64,000 nucleotides of DNA from Cyrtodaria siliqua (lineage: Eukaryota; Mollusca; Bivalvia; Adapedonta; Hiatellidae), in contig JAWPHD010000227.1 of assembly GCA_037043455.1 (NCBI GenBank), positions 186,001 through 250,000 on the forward strand, written 5' to 3'. This document shows, one piece after another, positions 1 to 10,953 of the stretch; the first letter of the stretch is position 1; each line of letters starts with the position of its first letter. The notes under the pieces are model-generated. The model made no database searches. It had not been told where the DNA came from and was given only the letters and a program-made list of their open reading frames with translations. The position numbers and the translations under genes are program-made.

Positions 1-1282
1 ACAAATTTACACCTTTGTTTACAAATTGATCAAGTGAAGCAGACGATTTGTTTTCAGGTCATGACCCCAATAGTATTGCCACTAGCACCATCATCAAAAA
101 CGAAGGCAAACATAACCAAATTTCACACTCAACACATTATTTGTTATTATAATTTATTTACTAATACTTCTATTAATACTAGCTGGGGAATCCCTAACAT
201 TCCAATATGTATGGGAAATACACATAGTGACGTCACATAGTAGATTAAAAGTAGTACCAAGATCTATTTTTAGTAGCATTATGATATAGATTTAGAAAAT
301 CTCCAGAGGAGATACAAGTTTTTGTATGCCATTGTAGGAAAATGAAGGTACTATGTGTATATTATTGATAGGTGTATAATAAAAGGTTAGATAAAAATAA
401 GAGAAGTTAAGATAAGTTAAGATATGTTAATTTAAATATGAAATAACTTTTTCTTATTTTAGTTATACTAAAATGGTTTCACTATAAAAAATACTTTGAT
501 AATAATTAATCTGCTATATATTATTATGGAAATTCCATACGATTGAAATGTAAAACAGAGTAATTTCAAACAAATATAAGACTTCATGTTCCTTTAGAAT
601 GTTAATATGCTGTAATTCAAGATCTGGTAAAACAAATACATTAGCTCACATGTTGTTAAAACCTTTAGTATATTATGACAATATTTATATTTTGTTTAAA
701 ACTTGGAACAGTCGAAGTATCAGGCCTTGTCACAAAAACTTGAAAAAATAACAGAACAGAATAAAATGCCCATTTGAGACATATTAGAATGTTCAAATGA
801 TGAAGTTATCCCTGTAAATGACATAGACTCCGAAACTCAAAAGATAGTTATTTTTAATGATTATGTTTGTGAACGTAATTAAAATGATATTATTAATTAT
901 TTTATCCAAGGCAGGCTTTAAAACTGTCTCCTTTGCAACTCCAAGTAATTAACATGATTTCTAGAGAACAAGACGTAAGTAAAGATCAGTATAACAAAGC
1001 AACTAACAAACAGTACGACTTCTATCTGTATTTGTACAAGCCTAGGAAGTTAGCGAAGCGTAACTTCATAGGCGACTTATCCGCCCAAGGAAGTTAGTGA
1101 AGCGTAACTTCATAGGTAAAATGTAATCTAATCATATTATATATAATTGGACTTTTTAATGATCTTGGTGAGGAAGTTAGTACTGGCAGTGTTAATATTA
1201 CAAATTTTGATATTGTGTTGTCTGAGTATGTAAAACAGAAACATCTGGTTAATTAGGAAAACGTTTTAAAAAGTTATCTTGA
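1..1282. other. A+T-rich stretch without a recognisable gene
   Basis: Only short, stop-riddled frames are visible. The single structured item is a pair of near-identical 29-bp repeats at 1044-1116, listed separately. It may be the decayed flank of the Polinton-like module that follows, but nothing in it supports a protein call. Confidence 0.5.
1044..1116. repeat. Two 29-bp direct repeats, each a small hairpin
   Basis: Positions 1044-1072 and 1088-1116 differ at one base and lie 44 bp apart start to start. Each holds 7-bp inverted arms, GAAGTTA and TAACTTC, around an 8-base spacer. The arm-spacer-arm layout is that of a recombinase or dimeric protein binding site, but function is unknown. Confidence 0.7.
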
Positions 1283-2439
1283 CATGGATAATAGCAGAAT
1301 TACAAATGTCGCGAATCCAAACTGATGATTGACAAAATTCCAGAGATGGTTAAACATTTAACAACAGGTGTTGATAAAATAAATCAAGTACAAAAACAGT
1401 TACAAACCAACCGTGAGAACATGATTTAAATCCTCAAGACGGTTTAAAGGATTAAATAAAACTTTTCGGTGAGGCTTTAAAAGAGTTAGAAAAGAAAGAG
1501 GCTGGAGTGGAAGATAGGAAGCTCTATAAAAGTTTAGGTGATAAAATACAAGCTGGTGTTGAAAGTATTAATAAACAGATTGGAGATATTAATAAACAAG
1601 TGGTAGACAATAATGAGCCTGAAGCTACTATTGCTGATGCTTTAAGACAGATGAGAACTGCTTTTGATACCGAAATAACTCAAATTAAAAATAATAAATG
1701 AGCTGATAAACACTAACGTTGACGATATCAACAAAGAGTTTAAAGAAATAACAAAAGCGAATGGTTGACGGCCAGACGCTGGAGGCTACTTTGAATACAA
1801 TGGTTGACAAAAATAAACTAGAAACTTCTATTAATGACGTTTCAAGAGCTACTCAGGATGAAAGAAGCAGAGCTTTTGATAACAAAATAGCTTTTTTTAA
1901 AGAGTATAATTAAAAGTCTGGTAGTCGCCACAAAGCACTTCTTGGGATAATTGATGAATTGAAAGTTAAGATAGACTATGCAAGTCGGATTATAATTTTT
2001 GCATACAAATAGACGGAATACGCATAATGAATGAAGATAACAGGCGTTATGCATCATACCAATCACGAGAACCATTGGTAAATATTTGCTCGAAGCGTTT
2101 ACTCTTGTAACCAATCCATTTATAAATACTGAAGAATATTTTATTACTGACGAAGGGCTCTTTGTTGTGAAATCCGGACGTCATATCTTTGAAATAGTCT
2201 TTACTTATACAGGAGGGGACGTAATACATTTGCATATTACTAACGTAGAACAGAACAAGTTATTACATCCAAAACTTGAAAATGGTAAACACACAATAAA
2301 AGAAACAGTTGAACTATTTCTCACAGGAGGAAGTACTTTTTTTTTCGTATCATTAGTAGAATCTAAAACTACTGATGTTTTCAATTTTGAAAAATCTAGT
2401 TTTAAAATGTTTTATTTTGGGATTAATTTTATCCACTAA
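1283..2439 (+). pseudogene. Fibre-like protein remnant of a Polinton-type element
   Basis: Three parts lie in order but in different frames with stops between them. Near 1290-1318 is a motif reading RITNVANP, common in viral and phage fibre/tail proteins. At 1350-1990 are hydrophilic heptad-like segments rich in K, I, N and Q (best open piece 1507-1701, 64 residues), which look like a coiled coil. At 2086-2439 is a 117-residue beta-rich piece that could be a terminal head. Shaft plus head suggests a fibre-like spike of a Maverick/Polinton or adintovirus-like element. The following structural-gene remnants on the same strand support that. Broken by several frameshifts and stops, so not functional. 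The family call is inference; the C-terminal part could be another beta-sandwich protein. Confidence 0.4.
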
Positions 2440-2447
2440 TATGTATA

Positions 2448-3345
2448 ATGGAACAAAAAATGATATTATCATCAGAAAAGGCTTCAGTAATTAATAGCTC
2501 AAATACACCAAGTAATTTTACAACTGTATTTGACAGACCATTGATATTGGACAAGAACAAATAGTATGGCATTGGACTTGATAAGATTAATTCTATGACT
2601 TACTCGTGGTATACTATTAGTGAGGATTTTAAAAACAAAATTATAAGGTATCTATGGAAAAGATTGGAGATTTTTTTTTTTTAAACTTGATATTACAGTA
2701 TCGATAATTATATAAAAGAAACATTAACTGTAAATGGTGATTTAGCTACTGACTCACCAGTTCCAATAATAATTGAATTTGATTTATCGAGTTTCAAATG
2801 TTAAGTTACTGTTCATAATAAGTTCGTACTTGATTTAAGGGGGTCAAACTTTCACACCTTATTTGGTTTTGAAAAAGATGCAGTTATTAGGGAAACTAAG
2901 TTTGGAACAATAATACCAAACATAACGAATTCTATAGATTCTTTGTATATTCATTGTGATTTGATAAGTAATTATATTGTTGATGGATCATATGGGGATG
3001 TTATTTATGAAATAGTTACATTGTTTCTATTGTGTATGTTGTTTTACGTCATTTACAACACATTCAAGGTTATATATAACGGTCGATTTTTTTGTGGTGG
3101 AGGCAGACCACCCTCTTTCCCTGGGTATAACCAGTACTGTACACATCCCGTACAGCTGACCTTACAATAACATATCTTTTTAAAGACGAACCGATAAGAA
3201 TTGAATATGACGAAGTAAACAAGACAATCATAAACAGTATTACTATTTACATTTTTATATAAAATAATTAGTGATCTTCTCTGGAACAATTAATTAATCT
3301 TAATGGAGTTCATACGTCATTTAGATTTATTTTAAAATAATTAAT
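2448..3345 (+). pseudogene. Penton-base-like structural protein remnant (Polinton-type), split by a SINE
   Basis: Starts at an ATG (MEQKMIL...) right after the fibre-like remnant. It runs about 38 codons to a stop and continues in shifted frames. The pieces include a segment reading YGIGLDKINSMTYSW, one with LRGSNFHTLFGF, and one reading SIDSLYIHCDLISNYIV. The layout (short N-terminal strand, central domain, HCDL segment, then a segment with RIEYDEVNKTIINSI) resembles the penton-like minor capsid proteins of Mavericks/Polintons. A reverse-oriented SINE piece interrupts it at about 3035-3150, after which the C-terminal part resumes. Frame breaks and the insertion make it a pseudogene. The penton assignment comes from recall of family organisation and needs a profile search. 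Confidence 0.4.
3035..3150 (-). repeat. SINE 3' fragment inside the penton-like remnant
   Basis: Reverse complement of the body of the tRNA-derived SINE at 60556. Shared are a stretch reading TACAGTACTGGTT, the GGGTGGTCTGCC...CACCACAAA block, and the tail region containing AAATGACRTAAAACA. The tRNA-like head is missing, so the copy is 5'-truncated. It splits an otherwise continuous Polinton remnant, so it inserted after that element. Confidence 0.75.
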
Positions 3346-3366
3346 GTAATAGAAGTTATATATAAT

Positions 3367-3935
3367 ATGTTTAAAAAACGTTCATGATACTAGTACGGGA
3401 ACCTATACTCAAGTAGATAGATTAACGGGAGCTGGTATATTTGATATATTGTTAAAGGTTGCTCAAATATATTTAGTGAGTCTGTGAAAACAGCAGGTAA
3501 GAAAGCATTAGAAACTGCTGGAAAACAAAGCATAGAGAGTGGTTCTACGAGAACCTATACTCAAGTAGATACATTAACGGGAGCTGGCATATTTGATATA
3601 TTTTCAAAGGTTGGCTCAAAGATATTTAGTGTGTCTATGAAAACAGCAGGTAAGAAAGCATTAGAAACCGCTGGAAAATAAATCATAGAGAGTGGTTCTA
3701 AAACACTTGGAGATGAAGTAGGGAAAATGCCTGCTGATAAATTGGTTTCACTTGAAATACTGAACCAAAAGGAGAAATAATTTTAAAAGAACTTTTAAAA
3801 GTTGATAGCAAAAGAAAAGTTGTAGCTGAAACTGAAGAAGATGTAAATGCAGAACTTAATATATTACTATCCGGAAGGGGAACTAAAAATATTCATGCAA
3901 GAATTAAACGATTAATTAATAAAAAAATAACCTAA
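3367..3935 (+). pseudogene. pVI-like minor capsid protein remnant (Polinton-type) with internal duplication
   Basis: Pieces include a glycine- and alanine-rich amphipathic segment (GAGIFDIFSKVGSKIF) followed by TAGKKALETAGK. The C-terminal piece ends in LLSGRGTKNIHARIKRL. A hydrophobic amphipathic helix followed by a basic tail is typical of the small pVI-like or core-like proteins of Polintons. A 152-bp segment is tandemly duplicated (3399-3550 and 3551-about 3690), so the amphipathic segment appears twice. Stops and frameshifts break the frame. Neighbours are the penton-like remnant upstream and the capsid-like remnant downstream. Confidence 0.4.
3399..3690 (+). repeat. 152-bp tandem duplication inside the pVI-like remnant
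   Basis: The second unit begins at 3551 and repeats the first with a few substitutions and short indels. The shared block includes ACCTATACTCAAGTAGAT and ACGGGAGCTGG. The duplication is old enough for the copies to have diverged. Confidence 0.8.
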
Positions 3936-3949
3936 CTTTTAGTATATAG

Positions 3950-4515
3950 ATGTTTCGAAGTGAAACATATAATACCCGATATGGACATGTACCTATTCAA
4001 TAAGTTACCCCCATAGTAATACCGGGAAATACTACTAGACAAATTTACAATAAAAGATAGAAGTTCTCACTTTGATTGGTATAACGCATATTTTGAAATA
4101 AGATTTCAAGAAAACAAGCTTGCTGATGGAGCTGCATTCGCAGCGGATGTCAATATTGCTTTCATTAATGATTCAGCTTCATTGATTGATCAAATACAAG
4201 TAAAGCAAAACGGAAAAATAGTTCACGATGGTAATACTCGTCATAGATGTGTTAACGTTAAAAGTTTACTGGAAATGTCTGACGATTATGCAAAAACAAC
4301 CGGAACAAATAAATATGTTTATTTCGACACTACGACTGCAGCGTACTCACGCTAATAACATTACAGCTCGTCGCGCTTTAATAACCGAAAAAAGTTAACT
4401 GTATAATTCCATTCAACAAATATTCATTTTTTCGAAGGTTTAGAAACAAACATGCTTCCTCCTAGTCAAATTCAAATTAGTTTACATCTAACAGATGTTA
4501 ATGGAAAATGAAAAC
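3950..4515 (+). pseudogene. Double-jelly-roll capsid-like protein remnant (Polinton-type)
   Basis: Starts at an ATG (MFRSETYNTRYG) with an early stop. A long open stretch in another frame at about 4050-4353 includes DWYNAYFEIRFQ, INDSASLIDQIQVKQNG and LLEMSDDYAKTTG. A further frame near 4360-4500 includes NNITARRALI and LPPSQIQISLHLTD. This order, with the late LPP-Q-I strand, resembles the major capsid protein of Maverick/Polinton elements. Several frameshifts and stops are present, so it is dead. The neighbouring structural remnants support the call; a structure-based search would settle it. Confidence 0.45.
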
Positions 4516-4550
4516 ATAATACGATCATATTTTATCTAATTATATTATAT

Positions 4551-4700
4551 ATGAGTTACAGTGTTAAAGAAAAGATGATTACTGAAAATGTCAATCCTTA
4601 GTATATGTTAGCAAAAAATGGCAGCTTAATGTTAAAAGCAACTTGGGCATCTTACTAAAACACATTTTGTTAAAAGTACACAAGGTGGAAACATAAATTA
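4551..4700 (+). pseudogene. Zinc-ribbon (DUF5679-like) start of a PLA2-like protein, remnant
   Basis: A short decayed piece starts MSYSVKEK and continues through LAKNGSLMLKA to THFVKSTQGG-like text. The order resembles the small zinc ribbon found in Polinton proteins with a phospholipase A2-like domain. It closely parallels 12101-12170, where the same text is better preserved. Two of the expected cysteines are lost here and a short deletion shifts the frame. It stops after about 50 codons, where the Polinton sequence ends. Confidence 0.4.
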
Positions 4701-6695
4701 GTGTCTCTCGGCCCAAAATCTCATATATGTTAATATGTTGTACTGAACGTTGTGTATGACATATCATGATTTGTGACACTTTAATAAACATGTATCGTCT
4801 TCTTCTTTGCATTAATATCTGTGATATAAATCTACAATCATGTGATCATTAGGAGCAAACTTTTACAATAAATTAATAAATATCCATTTTCTCCAAACCA
4901 ATATCTTGACTTTTTAAAATTAACCCCATTGGAAATAAGCGTTAGGGCTTTCATGGGCCATCCCTGGTTTAAAGATCATGATATATTGTTATAAATGTTG
5001 ATGTATTTAATATATATATATATATATATATATTATTCTTTTAAGCAAAAGTGTGCTCTTAAAACATAAATTAAATTGTTAACATTGTATAAAAAGCTAA
5101 TTCCTAAAAACATAAATTAACATTAATTTAAATTTTGACTGTACTTATATACATTACTTATGAAATTGTATGTGTAATGTTTGTGCTGTGTCTGTGATCT
5201 TCAACCGAGATAAATACGATTTTTGTTATATTTATGATTCGCTTCAACTTCAAATGCAGCAGTTTGATTTTCATATAGAAACATAGCGTCCTCTTGAAAC
5301 ACTTGAAACACTAATTGTTTCAAGAGGACGCTATGTTTCTGTATGAAAATCAAACTGCTGCAATTTTGATGGAGCTTCAACAAAAAATGACCAATCAGTG
5401 ACCAGAAATAAGACATAACCAATACATTCCGTTTTGTGATAAACTCGGTCTTCGTCCTTGATGTTCAACCAAGTTTACTGTTAAAATTATGGTATCTACA
5501 GTGTGATTCTTTTAAAACCCTGCATGTTTCTTGCACATTCATGCAAATTGATTCTTTTTTTCTTTTTTTTTTGAGCCGTCTTCTGACGACCCGTTTAATC
5601 TCCCCGTCAATTGGTGGAGCAAGGGTCGGGGAGGACCATCCCTTGCCACACCTTACAATATCTTTACATTTACATGCAATATTTACATGAAATACTATTT
5701 TAGCATAATGAGATTACAATTAATACAGAAAATATACATGTATTGTACAGTTATGGCAGGGAGCATAAACATTATGATTTCAGGAAGAAAAAGAAAAATT
5801 CTGTTTAAGGAAAAAACACACTTCAAATTGATTCAATATATGTATCTTTTAAAATCAAAATCTTGAAAATTATCGTCTTTTTACTCTGTCAAAGATTATT
5901 ATTTTACTTTAGAACCTAAGGATAAACATGAAGTAACACAAATTGTACGGCCTACTGAAAATAGGGTGAAATCTCAACATCTGGGTAATAGAAAATTATA
6001 AATAAGATACAACAGAATATAATATGTTGTATACATATTGTAATTTTCTTTTTTTTTCAATTGCTTTTGAGAATTGTCGATTTTGAAATTTTTGAATTGT
6101 TCGCTTCGCGATCTCAAATTCAGCATTTCCAAAAATCTCAGGCTTTTTCTTAATTGTATTATGGAAGCCCTGAAACATCACTAGAAAATGTGTTAAACAG
6201 GTCCAAGCAGGTTTTTTAGATATATCTAATGATATATCTATTTTCAATTATAGTTGTGCATAGATTCGAAAGTTGGAAAATGTTCATCAGTATTCTCATT
6301 CATTAAAACCTATGAATTGATACATAAAATAACAAAAGCCAAAGGTTATGGTTCGTCCGGATTCAATGGAACTGTTGCTACCTCACCATTAGCAATAATG
6401 AAAACCATAATAATGAAAATTTAAAAAAAAAGAGAAGGAAATCAGCAGACTTGAACCCTACCTTCCTTGGCACTAACACGACGCCTCATGCTACAGTTCA
6501 GCAGACTGGTTTACGAAAACGTCATTTAAGCAAGTGAAATGGTAACCTTTCAACATTCCAAAATATGTGTTATACCATTCAAGTTTTTCAGACGAGTTCT
6601 CCAGGAATTCAAGTTGTAAAGCATGCTTATCGACACGTACATGAGTCACAGTCTGTTAACCATAGACATATAAGGGTCTTGGTTAATGATCTCAA
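4701..6695. other. Intergenic stretch with TA microsatellite and a strong hairpin
   Basis: No supported gene. It holds a (TA)n run at about 5010-5032, the 46-bp-arm hairpin at 5255-5362, a small palindrome with arms AGATATATC near 6220, and short unconnected frames. A block near 6440-6500 read on the minus strand resembles the 3' half of a tRNA-derived SINE, but too weakly to call. Confidence 0.5.
5255..5362. repeat. Near-perfect hairpin, 46-bp arms, 16-base loop
   Basis: Arms 5255-5300 and 5317-5362 are reverse complements with one mismatch. The loop is 5301-5316. Pairing resumes weakly outside the arms (CAAA at 5251 with TTTTG at 5364). No transposon ends or target duplications are visible. 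Transcription would give a precursor-miRNA-like or dsRNA stem; it could equally be a recent foldback duplication. Confidence 0.9.
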
Positions 6696-6697
6696 TC

Positions 6698-8986
6698 AGG
6701 TTTCAGAAAGGGACGTAGTACCCAAGATCAACTAGCAAGACTTTAACATGATATTATTTTTGCCAAAAACATTGGCCATTCAGTCTTAGCCATTTTAATT
6801 GATTTACAGGCAGCATTTGATCTTGCCTGGAATATAGGAATCCTTTCTAAATTATTTGACCTCGGTATTAGAGGTAATTGTTTTTTCTTCATCAAGGCAT
6901 TTCTTCAGGACAGGAAAATTACTGTAAAAGTTGGTGACTCCCTTTCGGATGAGGAGACTCTCGAGAGGGGCACCCCTCAAGGATCTATAATCCCCCCCCC
7001 CCCCTTCTTTTTAATGTACTTATAAATGATTTGCCAGATATAATAAAAGAATCAGGAATGGTAATTAGCCAATTTGCAGACGATAGCAGCACTTGGATTA
7101 AGGGGAAAAATCTTGATAAACTACAAATTAAAGCCCAAAAAGGGCTTAATTTAATTTGGGATTGGGCTAATAAATGGGGTTTTAAACTTTCTCCTAATAA
7201 AACAGTAGGTATGATTTTTGGTAACTCTTCCAGGGTTTCTTTAGATTTACATTTAGGAGATACCAAAATTATATTCAATAAAAGTGTTACATGTTTAGGT
7301 CTCGATTAACTTTTAATACACATATATATAATCTTATAGCCAAATGTGAAAAAGATCTAAATGTGTTACGTATGCTACAAGGAACAGATTTTGGCTCGGA
7401 TAGAAGATCACTAATTATTTTATATAAAACCCTGATAAGATCTAAAATTGACTATGGATCCCACGTTTATTCATGTGCTGCACCGTCACTTCTCAACAAT
7501 TAGATATAATCCAAAATAATGCATTAAGGATAGCACTGGGAGCGCTGAATTCAACACCTAAACATTAACTAGAACAGGAGTCTGGAGTTCTCCCACTACA
7601 TTTACATAGAGAGGAGCATATGCTGCGTTTCTGGGCCAGGACCCAAACGAGAAAATTATTTAATCCTGTTAATGAGATCTTTAAAACAACACACTGCAAA
7701 ACATATTTCACAATAAACCAATACCGTTTGGCACAACAATACTTAATTTAACGCAGGATTATAAAATAGACAATATAAATATAGCGGACTTTAATCCTAG
7801 AGATATTGCACCTTGGACTCTAGCCCTACCAAAAGTTGATATCTCCATTACAAACATTATTAAAAAACAAGACAACCCTTTGCTTATTAAACAAGTTTTT
7901 AATAAACATATTGACAATAAATATAGTTCCTATATAAACATTTACACTGACGGATCTAAGGATCCTGTCACAGAGCGTGTGGCATCTGCCTTCGTTATCC
8001 CCTCGAAAAATATCATTAAAATAAATAGAATTTCTGATGGACTCTCTATTTTTACTGCAGAGCTGATCGCAATAATCAAGTCCATTAAATGGATCATCCA
8101 AAATAAACCTCCCAAATCAGTTATCTTCTCGGATTCCCTCTCTAGCCTTACTTCAATTAAAGATAGGACAAGTAAGTCTAGACCAGACCTTATTTCTAAC
8201 ATTTTAATTCTACTCAATGAATGTAATATCCTAAATCTCATAGTTAACTTGGAATGGTGTCCAGCCCACGTAAATATCGCAGGCAATGAAAAGGCCGACC
8301 ATGCCTGCAAGGCAGGGCTGGATCACCCTGCTATCGATAAGGATATTCCCTTCGGACCTTCAGAAGTTTATTCTGGCATTCGTAAAAAAATAAAGGAAAA
8401 ATTAAACACTTATTTAACCAATCAAGCCAATAAATTTAATATGTTTACTAGACTTAGTTGTAATTTCAGAAATCATGCCTTATTCTCTGATAATAAAATC
8501 CTTAATAGAGCCATAACACGACTCAGAATGGGATACAGTGCCTACTTTGCCACTGACCGTTCCAAGGCGGTAGCCCTATTGTCAACCCTTTTTGTGTTTG
8601 TGATGTCGTTTGCATTTATTATTGCATTTGCCTTCTTGTTTGTCTGTTTGCGAGTTTGTTTCTGTGTTTTGTGGTTTACTGTCCTCCTTGAATGCTACTT
8701 TCCCTGTCCGATCTTTTTATGTTTCTTATTACCATCGAGTTTAGGAAGTCATATCATTTAAGATCTTGATAAAAATTGTACTTCCTGTTGTGTCCCATAC
8801 ACCACTGAACATTTTTTACTTGAATGCAGTCAGCTCGATATAAAAAGGGAAGAGTTAAAATTACAACAAAGCGCTATACCTTTTAATCTAAATAATCTAC
8901 TCGACCCACTGAAAAAATATAGGCAATTGACTTTCAGCGCCCTTAGTGATTATGTTAAGGCCAACCATTGCGAAAAAAAATTCTAA
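6698..8986 (+). pseudogene. Non-LTR retrotransposon remnant: reverse transcriptase, RNase H, CCHC-type tail
   Basis: Ordered pieces: RT fingers (GFRKGRSTQDQLARL near 6698), palm with ILIDLQAAFD, an RGTPQGS block near 6975, and the catalytic FADDS motif near 7075. The thumb region follows to 7500 in another frame. RNase H lies at about 7935-8330 and keeps all four catalytic acids: D in YTDGSK, E in FTAELIA, D in FSDSLSS and D in GNEKAD. A C-terminal zinc knuckle with TEHFLLEC lies near 8800, and the frame ends at 8986. RT plus RNase H places it in or near the I/Nimbus-type clades. Damage includes stops at about 6750 and 7500, a poly-C expansion at about 6991-7004 and a roughly 200-bp foreign insertion at about 8570-8765. 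The endonuclease and ORF1 are absent, so the copy is 5'-truncated. Confidence 0.85.
8601..8735 (+). repeat. Dispersed ~135-bp repeat inserted in the RNase H retrotransposon
   Basis: Interrupts the region between RNase H and the zinc knuckle. It matches 23808-23938 (intron 3 of the hAT transposase gene) with high identity. Shared exact blocks include TTTGCCTTCTTGTTTGTCTG and CTGTCCTCCTTGAATGCTAC. It adds a run of hydrophobic codons to an otherwise hydrophilic protein. No terminal repeats seen; family unknown. Confidence 0.8.
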
Positions 8987-9170
8987 CTTATTTACGCATT
9001 TATGACTATATTGTCCATACTTTCATATATATGCACGTTGTAATGGCAATATCCTGTGTATAATCATCATCAGAAAAAGACAGTTATTTTGCTTGTGATT
9101 AAATATATACCACCCAAACCCCCTAATATAAGTGGCCGAATTACAATTGAACACTTGATACAGATAGGAT

Positions 9171-9270
9171 ATGGGACTGATCCGGTGGACGCGTTGGGGC
9201 GATTTTTGAGTCTGATGACAACGCATGCACAACGGTCCAGGACCAATCACATACTCTTATATGTATAATG
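9171..9270 (+). repeat. ~100-bp direct repeat, copy 1
   Basis: Matches 9747-9846 with about nine differences. The shared text begins ATGGGACTGATCCGGTGGAC. After an extra ~75 bp in this copy, a further similar segment follows (TTGATAGGA...TGACATG near 9345-9370, compare 9855-9880). The pair may be direct repeats bounding, or units of, one element 576 bp apart. Confidence 0.85.
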
Positions 9271-9435
9271 CGCCACGACTAAGTGTGTGTGGGGACTGCC
9301 CTACCTCACGGCGCCAAGGAAGTGATTATTATACATGTTTAGCTGACTATTGATAGGATTTAACTGACATGGTACCTATCCTAATAGTAATATAAGAGCA
9401 TAAACCTTTAGATTTAGACTAAAACTATAATGTTG

Positions 9436-9512
9436 AACGGCCCAGTGGATTAGCTTGTATGTTTTGTCTGCTAGGCTCGAGATCACTGATGGTTTGATTT
9501 AAATTCGTTCGT
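9436..9512 (+). repeat. Weak tRNA-like (SINE head?) segment
   Basis: GGCCCAGTGGATTAGCTTG resembles a pol III A box, and GGTTTGATTTAAATTC about 50 bases later a degraded B box. No tail or target duplication found. Could be chance. Confidence 0.3.
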
Positions 9513-9746
9513 TCAGTATAATTGTACCAAATTGTAAACCCTTTCTATTGGTAACAACATAATATATAAACTTCGTATGAATAACATAGTCTACTTATAT
9601 AGTAGACTAAATTTGGGTCATACTCAGTGCTGACTGCCACCTGGTTAGACGGTCGTTGTACTGGCTCTCTGGGTGGTAGTCAACACAGAGACGTACGTTA
9701 TTCTTCATATGATTATTATAAACTACTTAATTAATACAGTTATGAT

Positions 9747-9846
9747 ATGGGACTGATCCGGTGGACGCGTTGGGGCGATTTTTGAGTCAGATGACAACGC
9801 AGGCATAACGGTCCAGGACAAATCACATACTTTTATATATATAATG
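9747..9846 (+). repeat. ~100-bp direct repeat, copy 2
   Basis: Second copy of the 9171-9270 segment, in the same orientation, 576 bp downstream, and continuous with the GACATG-containing extension. Confidence 0.85.
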
Positions 9847-10953
9847 TCTAGTTGACCTTTGATAGGAATTACCTGACATGTTTTTACAGACAGAATCTAC
9901 TTATGTTCATATACAATAACCTTCAATATTTAGATACATTATCAATTTGTGATTTATCCCTTGTATGTACAAATAATGTTTCGCTCCAATATCTCATATA
10001 ATGTCTATGTATTCCTTTGACCGTTGCCCTCCCCAGTGTGACCTCCTCGTGGTTTTGTGTGGACGAGCAACCCTCCTCAGACCAAGGTCTCTCTCAGAGA
10101 GGACTTGAATGCTGAGGAGTAGTGCCCGACAAACTGCATTGGGTATTTTTATTATGTTTTATTATTTTTAATAAATATGATATATTTTATTGAGAAACAT
10201 TAATTATACAACGGGAGCAACGATCAGACATAACATGGACAATGTATATATGTAAATAACACACCGAATATTTTTAAACTTCTAGAGATGTGTGATATAT
10301 TTTATTATAATAGCTCGCTCGCCACAATTCCGACTTTGGTTCATTATACATAGCGGACATCAAAATTCATTGTTTGGTGACAATTGTTGACAGCAATTTA
10401 ATAAGTAATATACCTGCGAAGCTCATTGGTGACCCTGGCCTTATATAATAGAAACAACTATAGTAAATATACATACAGTAATCCGCCATAGACAATACTT
10501 ACGTCTGCTTAGCTCTTGCCGCCTAGTAACGAATACGAATAAATAAATAAATCCCCTATGTATAAAATAATTATGAAATATAGAATGTATAATCAACATA
10601 TGAAAAGCACGCCAAAATGCCTAGTGCAACATGGCGTGCCAAAACAAAAACTTAAGATAGATCTCCATACGATGATCGATCATTAACCGATTAACGTGAC
10701 TTCCATATACGATACCACTGGAAGCCTTTTTCAGATTATGATAAAAAAAAAAGAAACACTCTTAAGTATGTTGTGGTCATTAAGCAGCAATTGAATGAAA
10801 CTAACAAAGAATTTATTTTAAGTATAAATTGTGATACTCTTTTAGAGATATATGATTACTTGTCGCAAAATTAAAACGTTTTTCATTCTGTTGTACATTT
10901 TAGTACAAGAGAATGAAATATGTTTTAAATTTGCAACAGCCGAGTGAAGTCGA

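Larger units (their letters stand above)
8987..10953. other. Intergenic stretch with a 100-bp direct repeat pair
   Basis: No supported coding sequence. It includes the 3' trailer of the preceding retrotransposon (to about 9080), the direct repeats at 9171 and 9747, and a weak tRNA-like block at 9436-9512. The rest is A+T-rich sequence. Several GATCGATT/AATCGATT motifs near 10670 and 10970-11025 end in a GGAACAGCACTA block that resembles one terminus of a DNA transposon. I found no partner end. Confidence 0.5.
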
